Part shown: in pieces, positions 24,901 to 33,500 of the stretch
Layout: each line of letters begins with the position of its first letter
How positions within the stretch are numbered: position 1 is the first letter of the stretch
Assembly (NCBI GenBank): GCA_964449285.1
Contig: CAYUZX010000029.1
Coordinates: forward strand, 1-38,589
Direction of reading: 5' to 3'
Source: QYOJ01 sp964449285
Lineage (GTDB): Bacteria; Bacteroidota; Bacteroidia; Bacteroidales; FEN-979
DNA length: 38,589 bases
The notes under the pieces: model-generated
What the model was told of the DNA's origin: nothing
The model's input: only the letters and a program-made list of their open reading frames with translations
Database searches by the model: none
Program-made: the position numbers and the translations under genes

Positions 24901-25534
24901 TTCTCTTACCGCCTGGGGAGAAGGATCTTGTTCAGATTCAATGGTTGTGAAGGAGATGCAGCTTCACATCTATGCCCTGGAGGTGGATGCCGGCCCCGAC
25001 CAATCGGGCGACTCAGGAGCTATCGCCCTCCTGCAAGGCATGGCGGATGCAGGGACGGGCAACTACCAGATCTCATGGGAGCCAAAAGAATGGTTGATTG
25101 ATCCGGCTTTGCTTAAGACTGCAACACTCCCGCTGTCATCCAATACCTGGTTCATCCTTACCGTCACCGACCGTGTTTCGGGATGCAAACGTTCCGACAG
25201 CCTGTGGATTGAGGTGATCTATCCACCACCACCACCACCACCAGAACCCGAATGCCTGGAGTTCTACAATGTGATTACACCAAATGGCGACGGGATAAAC
25301 GATACCTGGATCATTACATGCATTGAACAGCATCCCGATAATTCAGTGCAGATCATTAACCGTTGGGGCGACCGCATCCGCAGTTTCGAACGATACGATA
25401 ATGCCGGACAAGTTTGGGATGGCACCAACTACAGGGGAGTGCCTGTTCCCGATGGAACGTACTATTATGTTGTTACAATCAAGGATATGGAGCCAAAAAC
25501 CGGATGGTTATTCGTTCGAGGAGGATCAAAGTAA
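21986..25534 (+). CDS. Large surface protein with PKD/Ig-like domains and type B T9SS (CHU_C) tail
   Basis: Secreted protein of 1182 residues from the chosen ATG (MNLLSRFTIIILLILAFF..., a clear signal peptide). Layout: an N-terminal module (about 25-470) shared with the truncated protein at 34551 (GEGTRELQPDS start, SWQVYADLG/RFYVYSND, TFWDDQ, INTWWYG); an Ig-like unit; two PKD-like units (PDSVCEG, TPVCAGS); several GPDxTICQG units; a proline linker (PPPPPPPEPE, from a CCA-7 run at 25223-25243); and a C-terminal type B sorting domain (YNVITPNGDGINDTWIIT, IINRWGDRI, WDGTNYRGVPVPDGTYYYVV). It is followed 6 bases later by PorP/SprF, the usual partner that holds type B cargo at the surface. It may act in adhesion or gliding; this is inferred from the family. 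Confidence 0.93.
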   Translation: MNLLSRFTIIILLILAFFSRMSFGEGTRELQPDSLISGAGLYISNEIFGDYTRFAVIDCEPNYRLYIHIKEAGESILFGLHSPLSSYTYRFNLRKPDGTIALSGDCPQAGQQGYIKYYHQALVGPFSTLGGYDPFQYKVTNSADTGNYYFELSNMTTFQSITFDLWDFQVVSGEHAPAIPEDMILGRVWSQSWQVYADLGYPLHEFNGRFYVYSNDSIVTKLKFQNARIGAATIFCNPYGCYNTANFLTDRQSVNTNTFLTFPEIADYPVFLNDPDTSIFASGTYGEIIGTPGMVPDTSFLPCSGAQLILVTVSKSGSVDVAITFPYGFPATTVNLFSSVTPGVNQIQWNGLDGLGNPVPDATTVTIAIAFANGLTNLPIWDQETNPDGFVISIVRPANASGQIPKTFWDDQHLSAYSQCPVAPQTSNLTGCIPGSIPGYPGCHPWGLNEPDCHNKMINTWWYGSSSTATFTAIFYGTPPEPIGHGEFRCGPGSVMLHATVSQTSTVDWYDSINGGTLLHAGDTTYITPILNITTTFYAEARSLITSCTSPVRIPVVATILPAPTPTIQGPDSVCEGTSGNQYLTEPGKSNYEWWLSSGGLITSPNGTSIITVTWTEPGLHIVFVNYLDSNGCPAPEPASFRVVVAPSPDTASTITGSTPVCAGSEGVIYLVDTIPWAQSYNWFVPPGFTITSGAGTNSITVNVSLTATTGDIIVYGTNLCGDGAPSPPFSVTVTYPPTAEAGPDDTICQGSSYTVTGATASEYNALSWITSGTGTLGGGTSLSPTYTPGMDETGAVTLTLISENPPCQPDSSSLTLWIEAVASADAGPDLRTCYLSPVSLDGTSAFNYQSIQWSTSGTGTFDNPTLVHPHYLPGIEDFNAGIVTLTLTALAKMPCADQSDQLLLTFSPLPEGATGPDGTICQGGIFQVTAAVANHVSGVQWGHNGAGVLEESTTLSPLYISASGETGTVILSLTAWGEGSCSDSMVVKEMQLHIYALEVDAGPDQSGDSGAIALLQGMADAGTGNYQISWEPKEWLIDPALLKTATLPLSSNTWFILTVTDRVSGCKRSDSLWIEVIYPPPPPPPEPECLEFYNVITPNGDGINDTWIITCIEQHPDNSVQIINRWGDRIRSFERYDNAGQVWDGTNYRGVPVPDGTYYYVVTIKDMEPKTGWLFVRGGSK

Positions 25535-25540
25535 AGGGAT

Positions 25541-26596
25541 ATGAAGGGAAGAATTCTGCAATTACGAATTACAAATTACAAATTACGAACCGGAGGGAAC
25601 CGTGGCTCAGCGAAGCCAAATTCGAATTTCATATTTCGAATTTCATATTTCGTTTCTCGCCTCTCCCTTCTCACTTTTTTCTTATTGTCCCTTGTCCTTC
25701 TTCCCTCGTCCCTCGTTTTTGGCCAACAGGACGCCCTGTTTTCACAATACATGTACACCAAGCTGGAGTTCAATCCTGCTTACGCCGGAAGCCGTGATGC
25801 CCTGTCAGTGGATATGCTAACCCGTTTCCAGTGGGTGGGAGTGGACGGAGCTCCCCGCACCATCTGTCTGACTGCCCACGCGCCACTGCGAAATCCGCAT
25901 ATCGGGCTGGGAGTCTATTTATACCGTGATGAGCTGGGGCCTACCGTGGATTACAATGTCATGGCTTCCTTTGCCTACCGGATCCTCTTCCCCTCAAGCA
26001 AACTCGCGTTTGGAATATCGGCCGGCATCAAGTATTACAACATCGACTGGAATGCCCTGCATCCAAGGGATCCAGGAGATCAGCTGTTGGTTAACGATGC
26101 GAGCAACAGGGTGGTTCCTGATGTCGATTTCGGGATCTATTATTCTCATATACGATACTATGCTGGGATCTCTGTCAAACACCTGCTTCAAAACCAGCTT
26201 GTTGTATCCGTTACAGCGCCAAACGACGACGTAAGCTTCACCCGATTGCGGTCCAACTTTTATGGCATTGCCGGCGGCTCAATTCCCCTCACCGACCGGT
26301 TTCTGTTTCTGCCATCGGTGCTTGTGAAATATGTCACCAACGCTCCGATCCAGGCAGATATCAATGTGCGTTTCCTGCTTCTCGACATCCTGACGCTAGG
26401 GGCAGGTTACCGGACCAACAATGCCATCGGCATAATGGTTGGCGTTGATGTGGGAATAGGATTTTCTGTCGGATATTCTTACGACATATGGTTTAATTCT
26501 TTACGCTCGCACAACAGCGGGTCTCATGAGATCAGGATAAGCTATGAGACCGACCTCTTTAAACGAACAAGAATGCTAACGCCGAGATATTTCTAA
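25541..26596 (+). CDS. PorP/SprF-family T9SS outer-membrane protein
   Basis: Type IX secretion PorP/SprF-family outer-membrane beta-barrel, 351 residues. The mature start QQDALFSQYMYTKLEFNPAYAGSRDAL is diagnostic, followed by alternating barrel strands (for example PHIGLGVYLYRDELGPT, YAGISVKHLLQNQ, GAGYRTNNAIGIMVGVDVGIGFSVGYSYD). It lies between a type B cargo gene (6 bases upstream) and an OmpA gene, the standard type B module. Such proteins anchor or help secrete the adjacent cargo. The first ~65 residues are odd: residues 1-45 and even the hydrophobic signal core are encoded by short spacer-type repeats (25557-25723), and no ATG occurs nearer to the signal peptide. The mature protein is secure; the start is not. 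Confidence 0.93.
   Translation: MKGRILQLRITNYKLRTGGNRGSAKPNSNFIFRISYFVSRLSLLTFFLLSLVLLPSSLVFGQQDALFSQYMYTKLEFNPAYAGSRDALSVDMLTRFQWVGVDGAPRTICLTAHAPLRNPHIGLGVYLYRDELGPTVDYNVMASFAYRILFPSSKLAFGISAGIKYYNIDWNALHPRDPGDQLLVNDASNRVVPDVDFGIYYSHIRYYAGISVKHLLQNQLVVSVTAPNDDVSFTRLRSNFYGIAGGSIPLTDRFLFLPSVLVKYVTNAPIQADINVRFLLLDILTLGAGYRTNNAIGIMVGVDVGIGFSVGYSYDIWFNSLRSHNSGSHEIRISYETDLFKRTRMLTPRYF
25557..25723. repeat. Spacer phrases read as the PorP/SprF N-terminus
   Basis: ATTACGAATTACAAATTACAAATTACG words (25559-25587), AATTTCATATTTCG repeated (25623-25653), and TCCCTTGTCC/TTCCCTCGTCC words (25686-25718) form three consecutive phrase-like repeats. All are read in frame, the last as LSLVLLPSSLVFG of the signal peptide. 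Confidence 0.65.
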
Positions 26597-26685
26597 TGAC
26601 ATGAATGAACAAAAATGAAGAATGCATATGAATTACAATCACCTCATCACTCCATCACTTCATCACTTCATGGCCATATAGCGTT
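26597..26685. repeat. PorP/OmpA spacer with CATCACTTCAT repeats
   Basis: AATGAATGAAC/ATGAAG words, then CATCACCTCATCACTCC and CATCACTTCATCACTTCAT (26644-26671). Non-coding, 15 bases before the OmpA gene start. The same CATCACCTCA words recur inside that gene at 28134-28171. Confidence 0.5.
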
Positions 26686-28569
26686 ATGATAAAACAACTA
26701 CTATTCTTCCTGGCGCTGATCCTCACTTTCTCTTCTGCCTTTGCACAGGTGAAACAGGCTGAAAAAGAGATGGCTGTTTATAACTTCACGGAAGCCGTTG
26801 CACTTCTTCAAAAAGCGCTGGAGAAAGGGGATCAGGAGGAGGAACGTAAGGTTGTGGTCTTGCTGGCTGAGTGTTACCGCATGCTCAACGACTGGCCACA
26901 GGAGAAGACCTGTTACCGAAGAGCAATCAGTCTTGGGGAGACCAGCCCGGAAAACTATTTTTTTCTGGCCCAGGCTTACAGAGTTTCTGGCGATTACGAG
27001 GAAGCCCGACGCCTTTTCCTGCAGAGTGATGATCTCGACTCTGGAAAATTACCTGGCAGGCATTTTGCAATGAGTTGCGACAGTGCCCTCCTCTGGCTGC
27101 AACGGGATCCCGGCTTTGAAGTTCAAAACCTGGCATTACTGAACTCCCCACAATCTGAGTTTGGGGCAGTCGTTATCCCGTCAGGCCTTCTCTTCACCAG
27201 CGACCGGTTGCCTGCAAGAGATCCTGATAAAATTTACGGATGGACCGGCAATAGCTACCTCCATCTATTTCTGGCAAAAAAATCACCGGGGAGAGTGCCT
27301 GACTCTTTTCTCACACCTGACAATTACGATGAGTTTTCCACCCAGGAGTGGCATGACGGTCCGGCCAGCTTCAACAACGACTTCACGGAAGTGTTTATCA
27401 ACCAAACACTTATATATGGTGATCAGACGAAACGGGATCCTGAACGAACCAGGACACACCTACTGAAGATATATACTGCAGAGATGAAAGATGGAAAATG
27501 GACGAAACCAGAAACCTTTTTCATCAACAGTCGCGATTACTCGGTAGGACATCCTGCCCTTACGCCCAATGGGAACACGCTTTTCTTCGTCTCCGACCAG
27601 CCGGGAGGATATGGTGGTACCGACATCTACAGTTGCAAACGAACGGACAACGGATGGGACTCTCCGGTTAATCTCGGACCGGTGATCAACACACCTGGCA
27701 ATGAGATGTTCCCATTTGTAACGGAGAAAAATGAACTCTGGTTTGCTTCGGATTTTCACCCTGGTTTCGGCGGACTCGATATTTTCGTCACAAAACCGGA
27801 TGAGGAAAACAGAACGGGAGCAGGGATTTTTCCAGAGACAGGAACGAAGCAAAGGCATGCTCCAGGAAAGGACCCGTGGGAAGTAACCTGGGAAAAACCG
27901 TTGAACCCCGGCTCTCCGATAAACTCCTCTTACGATGACTTCTCAGTATGGACAGATTCCACCGGAAATCATGGATTTTTCAGCTCCAATAGGCCGGGAG
28001 GAGCGGGGGGGGATGATATTTACTATTTCGAGAAGGCACAAAGGCACATACGCACAGAGGCACCGGATACAAGTTGGCAATGGACAGTTGGCAGTAGACA
28101 GTTTGCAGATACCAGTCACCAGTTACCAGACAGCTCCATCACCTCATCACCTCATCATCTCACCACCTCATTAGAGCTGAATAAACCTTATACCCTTGAA
28201 AATATTTATTATGATTTTGACAAGTGGGATATCAGGGAAGATGCGAAACCCGCACTGGATAGCCTGGTTAGGATCATGAAACAATACCCTGTAACCGTTG
28301 AACTGGGATCATATACCGATTGCAGGGGGACCGGGGAGTATAACCTTGATCTGTCGCAAAAGCGTGCTGAGTCAGCCGTTGTCTATATCATTGGACAAGG
28401 TATTGATCCCGGGAGAATCATCGCAAAAGGGTATGGTGAATCAATGCCGGTTAACAACTGTTCTTGTCAGCCAGGCAAAGTGTGTTCTGAGCTCGAACAC
28501 CAGGTGAACAGGAGAACCGAGTTCAGGATCCTGTCATGGGGTACCTCATCGGCTCCCGGAAACCGGTAA
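26686..28569 (+). CDS. OmpA-family protein with TPR and PD40 propeller (type B T9SS module)
   Basis: Envelope protein of 627 residues that completes the cargo-PorP-OmpA module. It has a signal peptide (1-21, FSSAFA), TPR region (about 25-130) and PD40 beta-propeller (about 155-445, with FFVSDQPGGYGGTDIY, GGLDIFVTKPD and FFSSNRPGGAGGDDIYYF). An unusual low-complexity linker (449-496) follows, then the OmpA domain (about 505-620, IYYDFDKWDIR, GSYTDCRGTGEYN, LSQKRAESAVVYI, NRRTEFRIL), which binds peptidoglycan. The carboxypeptidase-like domain of PorE is missing; the linker lies in that place and is encoded by three spacer-type repeats in a row. A run of eight G (28005-28012) lies in the last propeller blade. 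It likely tethers the PorP barrel to the cell wall (inference). Confidence 0.92.
   Translation: MIKQLLFFLALILTFSSAFAQVKQAEKEMAVYNFTEAVALLQKALEKGDQEEERKVVVLLAECYRMLNDWPQEKTCYRRAISLGETSPENYFFLAQAYRVSGDYEEARRLFLQSDDLDSGKLPGRHFAMSCDSALLWLQRDPGFEVQNLALLNSPQSEFGAVVIPSGLLFTSDRLPARDPDKIYGWTGNSYLHLFLAKKSPGRVPDSFLTPDNYDEFSTQEWHDGPASFNNDFTEVFINQTLIYGDQTKRDPERTRTHLLKIYTAEMKDGKWTKPETFFINSRDYSVGHPALTPNGNTLFFVSDQPGGYGGTDIYSCKRTDNGWDSPVNLGPVINTPGNEMFPFVTEKNELWFASDFHPGFGGLDIFVTKPDEENRTGAGIFPETGTKQRHAPGKDPWEVTWEKPLNPGSPINSSYDDFSVWTDSTGNHGFFSSNRPGGAGGDDIYYFEKAQRHIRTEAPDTSWQWTVGSRQFADTSHQLPDSSITSSPHHLTTSLELNKPYTLENIYYDFDKWDIREDAKPALDSLVRIMKQYPVTVELGSYTDCRGTGEYNLDLSQKRAESAVVYIIGQGIDPGRIIAKGYGESMPVNNCSCQPGKVCSELEHQVNRRTEFRILSWGTSSAPGNR
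28032..28171. repeat. Three spacer phrases inside the OmpA-protein linker
   Basis: AAGGCACAAAGGCACA-type words (28032-28064), TTGGCA/GACAGTT/CCAGTTACCAG words (28071-28130) and CATCACCTCATCACCTCATC words (28134-28171) occur one after another, all in frame without a stop. The translation is low-complexity and polar (residues 449-496). Confidence 0.75.
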
Positions 28570-28586
28570 TCCTGTGTCCGTCAATC

Positions 28587-30377
28587 CTACTTCAGGACCA
28601 CCCATCTTACTACTTGTTCTCTTTCGTTGTACCCAACCCTGATCAGGTAGATACCTGACGGGATCTGTGCTGCAGAAAGAGGGATTGCGCAATTAGCGCC
28701 GTCGAAACTCCAGACTATGTGTTCTAACCGCTGGCCGAAGGGGTTAAACACCTCAATATCGACCATTCCCGCTACTGGTTCCCTGAATTCTAACCAGGAG
28801 TCACAGCTTGTAGGATTTGGATAGAGTAACAGGCCCGATTCATCCGCAGGATAAGCCGGGATGCCAAGGAGACCCAGTTTTCCATCCAAGCTGATGTTTT
28901 GTGCAAAGATCATCCCGTTCGGATTGAAGGCATCATCACGGTTTTCGGCCCATGAAACCACAAAAATATCCTCCGAGAGATCCGACATATCCGGATAAAA
29001 CTTTGTGCCATTGGTGGCAGCCATGAGCACGGTGGGTTTAGCCCAGGTTTGCATGCCTGAAGTGTCGATCTGCGTGGCAAACAGCTGATCAAAAAGAAGG
29101 GTATCCGAACCAACAATGGAATCGTACTCCTGTTCCAGTATTAGCACAAATTTATTATCGGCACAAGGTTGTATACCATTGATGTACCAGACAGTATCCA
29201 AGGTGAATCCCACAAAGAGTTTTCCCAGGTCTCCCCATGCAGTTGTTCCTTCCGGCTTGATCTTCTGTCCAAGCATCCCGAACGAATCAAATATTCCTGC
29301 CACCCTGTATTCTTCCCAGAAGACAAAAAGATCCTCGCTTAGAGGTTCCAACCCCATCCATGGGTCTACCCGGTCATATCCGAAATTTGTCGGAGATACC
29401 GCGATTCCGTTCTGGGACCACTTGATGTTTCCGGAGGTATCTACTTGCTGGACATAAATATTGGAAAAATCAGTTTTAAACCGGTCGTCAAACCAGGCAA
29501 CGTAGACGTCCTGTTCTTTGTTCTGGATAGGGTGAAGCTTAAAAAACTCCGGCACGACAAATGCCGAATCACCGTGATCGCAAATCCTGGCCACATCAGG
29601 CCACTTCATGGTGCCGTCAGGGCCAAAGCGCATGGCATAAATATAGGAATACATTTCATAACCGATGCCAATACCTATTTCGAATTTTTTCTGCCAAACC
29701 ATGATAAAATCATCCACTCCAACCGGTAAAAGATTCGGGAAGATATAGTTGCTGTCGGGGCCTGCCACCGTAATGGCGTCAGGCCAAAGTGGTGTTCCGG
29801 CTGGAGATAGTTTCTGGATTTTGATAAAGATTCCAGCGTTGGTATCCCGATCGCTGTTATCGGCATTCCAGGCAACCAGGATATTCTGGCTATTGGTCAG
29901 GCAAACGGTTGGGGAGTATGACATAAAGAGATCGGTGGACAATTGGATTCCGTTGGTATCCCACACCGCATGGCCATCGGGAGCAACAGCATAAACCGAT
30001 ACGTGACTGAATCCACTTCCTCCCCGCATATCTTCAAATGCAAGGATAGCATTACCACTCAAATCGGTCACCAGTGAATAATCCGAGATCCATGAACGGC
30101 TTGGATTGTCGCTGATCAGGATGCCGTTGGGCCCCCACTGGACATACCCGTCATGATTGACATACTGCAACCACATCTCATAAAAAATTGTGGTATCAGG
30201 AACATTCCTCCAACTCGAGATATAAAAATTCCCGTCGGGAGTGGCTGCAATTTTGGGAAAGGTATGATCCTGTCCCGTACCGGCGATCATGGTGTTTACC
30301 GCGGAATCATCTACCCACTGAGCAATAGCAAACATTGGGATTCCAATGAGAAGTCCCAGGAGAAGAGGTACTTTCAT
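28587..30377 (-). CDS. Secreted protein of unknown function with type A T9SS tail
   Basis: Secreted protein of 596 residues with a signal peptide (MKVPLLLGLLIGIPMFAIA). The body (about 35-510) consists of repeated ~50-60 residue beta units (PKIAATPDGNFYISSW, VTDLSGNAILAFEDMRGG, VCLTNSQNILVAWNAD, and later VYVAWFDDR, LFVFWEEYR, FVVSWAENR), suggestive of a beta-propeller. The C-terminal ~80 residues are a type A sorting domain (LLYPNPTSCDSWLEF, GIYLIRVGYN, VVRWVVLK). No catalytic motif is recognised. It converges with the OmpA gene, 17 bases apart, with no terminator visible between. A promoter with both -33 and -7 elements lies upstream. Confidence 0.85.
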   Translation of the reverse strand: MKVPLLLGLLIGIPMFAIAQWVDDSAVNTMIAGTGQDHTFPKIAATPDGNFYISSWRNVPDTTIFYEMWLQYVNHDGYVQWGPNGILISDNPSRSWISDYSLVTDLSGNAILAFEDMRGGSGFSHVSVYAVAPDGHAVWDTNGIQLSTDLFMSYSPTVCLTNSQNILVAWNADNSDRDTNAGIFIKIQKLSPAGTPLWPDAITVAGPDSNYIFPNLLPVGVDDFIMVWQKKFEIGIGIGYEMYSYIYAMRFGPDGTMKWPDVARICDHGDSAFVVPEFFKLHPIQNKEQDVYVAWFDDRFKTDFSNIYVQQVDTSGNIKWSQNGIAVSPTNFGYDRVDPWMGLEPLSEDLFVFWEEYRVAGIFDSFGMLGQKIKPEGTTAWGDLGKLFVGFTLDTVWYINGIQPCADNKFVLILEQEYDSIVGSDTLLFDQLFATQIDTSGMQTWAKPTVLMAATNGTKFYPDMSDLSEDIFVVSWAENRDDAFNPNGMIFAQNISLDGKLGLLGIPAYPADESGLLLYPNPTSCDSWLEFREPVAGMVDIEVFNPFGQRLEHIVWSFDGANCAIPLSAAQIPSGIYLIRVGYNEREQVVRWVVLK

Positions 30378-30406
30378 AGCTAAAGATCTTTATATTTTCA
30401 AGCATC

Positions 30407-30437
30407 TAAAGATAATATATATCTATCCAAAATGCAA
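30407..30437 (-). promoter_or_regulatory. Promoter (-33 TTG, -7 TATCTTTA) for the 596-residue T9SS protein
   Basis: On the minus strand, TTG (30437-30435), 20 bases, then TATCTTTA (30414-30407), which matches seven of eight positions of TAnnTTTG. The spacing is right for the Bacteroidetes primary sigma factor. It lies 29 bases before the start codon. Confidence 0.5.
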
Positions 30438-30469
30438 GAGAATCAGTAAGAATTGCACAGAAATGGCTA

Positions 30470-30502
30470 TGAACCGGAGCGAAGCGGAGCCCGGCGAAGC
30501 CA
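30470..30502. repeat. GGAGCGAAGC spacer phrase
   Basis: CGGAGCGAAGCGGAGCCCGG then CGAAGCC: short GCGAAGC words repeat between the two divergent surface-protein genes. A related GCTCAGCGAAGCC word is found at 25603-25616. Confidence 0.4.
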
Positions 30503-30567
30503 ATTGAACATGGATTGAAGTCTGTTTTTTTTTGTAATTTTACGTGATAAATGAAACACGATTGGTT

Positions 30568-33500
30568 GTGAAGAATATCTATGCATTCGTCTTTTTTCTA
30601 ACCGTGTCCATTTCTTGTTTTGCCCAAATCGACAAGGAGTTCTGGTTCGTAGGGCCGGAGATATCTTCTAATCATGGTGATATTCCTATATACATGCGCA
30701 TCTCAACGATGGATGATCCGGCAAATATCCTTCTTCGGATGCCCGCAAATCTGAACTTCGTTCCAATTAGCCAGCTCATCCCTCCAAACTCCACGATTTC
30801 ACTCAGGTTAGACCAAATCGGTGGTAACCCTACATGGAAAGACAGTATTGAAAACCATCCCCCTGATCAGGTATTGAACAAAGGACTTCTGCTAACTTCG
30901 GATAAAGTTATCACCGCCTATTACGACGATGCCAATTCAAGCAATCCCGCCATCTGGCCAATGAAAGGGAAAAATGCGCTTGGGACTGAGTTTTATATCC
31001 CCGGTCAGAATAACTATGCGAATCAGACTAACGATGGCAGTGAAGCTTTCGATATTGTCGCTACCGAAGATAACACGCTCATCACCATCACCCCAACCCT
31101 GGATATTGTTGGCCATGTTGCAGGGATTCCCTTCGAGATTGTGTTGAACAAAGGTGAGACCTATTCTGCTCGCACGCTGAATACAACGGCGGCTGCATCG
31201 TTAAAGGGTTCCCATGTGGTATCTGACAAACCCATCGCGATTACGATCAGTGATGATTCAATCATCACTGGAGGGTGGGACATCATTGGTGATCAGTTGG
31301 TTCCGGTTAACCTGTTGGGGAACGAATACATTGTCATTAAAGGCTTTGCAGATAATGTACCTCCAAATAACAATGATGAGCGCGTGTATGTTTGTGCTAT
31401 TATGAATAACACAGAAATCCGCATCGACGGCAATCCATTGCCTGTAGCCACCCTGAATGCAGGAGAACAATTTAATTATGGAATTCCGGCAGCTTCAAAT
31501 ACGGTCTATCTCGATGCAACGAACCCTGTCTATGTTTATCACCTTTCAGGGCATCCCGGAGAGGCAGGTGCCTCCATTTTACCTCAGGATTCCTGCACAG
31601 GATCTATAAAAATTGGTTTTGCACGTTCAAGTTCTAACGCTTTTGCTATTCTCATCCTGACCCGTGATGGAAACCAGGGTAGCTTCCTTTTAAACGGGAA
31701 CAGCACGATCATCACGGCTGCAAACTTCAATGTGGTGCCAGGTACAGCCGATGAGTGGTTGTACTATCGCCAGAACAATATGACTCTCGCTCAAGTCCCT
31801 GTAGGCGCCAACCTTCTGGAAAACACGAGTGGAAAATTTCATCTGGGTATCATCAACAATGTTGGAGCCAGTTCCGAATATGGGTATTTTTCTGATTTCA
31901 GCACGCTTTATCTAGGCGCTGATGCCAGTATTTGTCCGGGCGACAGTGTAGAACTCGACGGAGGGGCCAACATGACTACTTATGCCTGGTATAAACTGAT
32001 CAGCGGTATCTGGACCCTGACCGGTACCGACCGTTACTACACGGTGAACGACAGTGGATCCTATTCCTGTGTGGTCAATGGCAACTTCTGCACCCTGATG
32101 GACACGATTAATATTGGCTATTATTCAAATGCAACTGTTGATTTGGGCCCCGATACCACCATCTGCGAAGGCACTACCGTTACGTTTGATCCCGGTCCTT
32201 TCGTCACGTATTTGTGGAGTAACAACACCACCGGCTCTACGCTTACCACCGGAACCAGCGGTGAATACTGGGTACGGGTGGTGAATAACAACGATTGCAT
32301 AGCACGGGATACTGTAATGCTCTATATCGACTCACTGCCGATGGCTGACCATCCGGCCATCGGCCCCGATACCGTATGCCAGGGTCAATCAGACGTTTAT
32401 TACTATGTGGATTCCCTTCATTTTGCAACCTCCTACATCTGGACACTTCCCCCCGGCGCGACAGGAACCAGTGATACGGCAGAGATTACCCTGAATTTTA
32501 CCACTACTGCATCGTCAGGGACCCTGAGCGTGTACGGTCAGAACCAGTGTGGAAACGGTCCGGAAACAATGATACAGGTCACAGTAAAACCATTGCCTGG
32601 ACCTGCAGGGTTTGTAACCGGACCCGATACCGTGTGCCAGAATGAAAGCGGAATCCAGTACACCACTCACAGCATCGATAATGCCACTAGCTACATATGG
32701 ACATTACCCTCCGGAGGAAACATCACCAGCGGAGAGTATACAGACACTATCATGGTGAATTTCGGGACAGGAGCCATATCCGGGGAGATCATCGTATGCG
32801 GGCAAAATGATTGTGGCTACGGCGACAGTACCTTTTTCCCTGTCGTAGTTAAACCTTTTCCTGTCCCAGCCAGTGCTATCATTGGTGAAGATACCATTTG
32901 TCAGGGGTCGGCCGGCATCAGCTATTCCGTCGATACAATTACAGGTGCAACATTCTATCTATGGACTTTACCTACGGGAGCCTCAGTTTCAACCGGTGAC
33001 AGCACTCGCTCTCTCACGGTGAACTTTGACTCTACAGCTCAATCTGGAAATTTAGTCGTGAAAGGATGGAGTGATTGTGGTACAGGCGATAGCTCTGTGT
33101 TTGCCGTTACAGTGAATCCACTCCCTCTGCCAGCCGGACCCATAACCGGGGTGGATACCGTTTGCCAGGGGCAAACAGCCATCATCTACGCTTTAGATCC
33201 AATTGCTCATGCCTCCTCATACATCTGGACGATACCGTCAGGTGTTTCCATCACAAACGGCTATGGGACTAACCAGATTACCGTGAACTACTCTACCGCT
33301 GCGATAAGCGGAGTTGTTAGTGCCCGGGGCCATAATGATACATGCGGAGATGGGCGGCGAAGTGTATTCCCTGTTTTCGTCAATCCGTTACCTGCAGATG
33401 CAGGAACCATCACAGGAGCTGACACCGTTTGCCAGAACCAATCGGCAGTGATATATACCGTTCCTATAATCCAGTATGCGGACAACTACGTGTGGAATTA

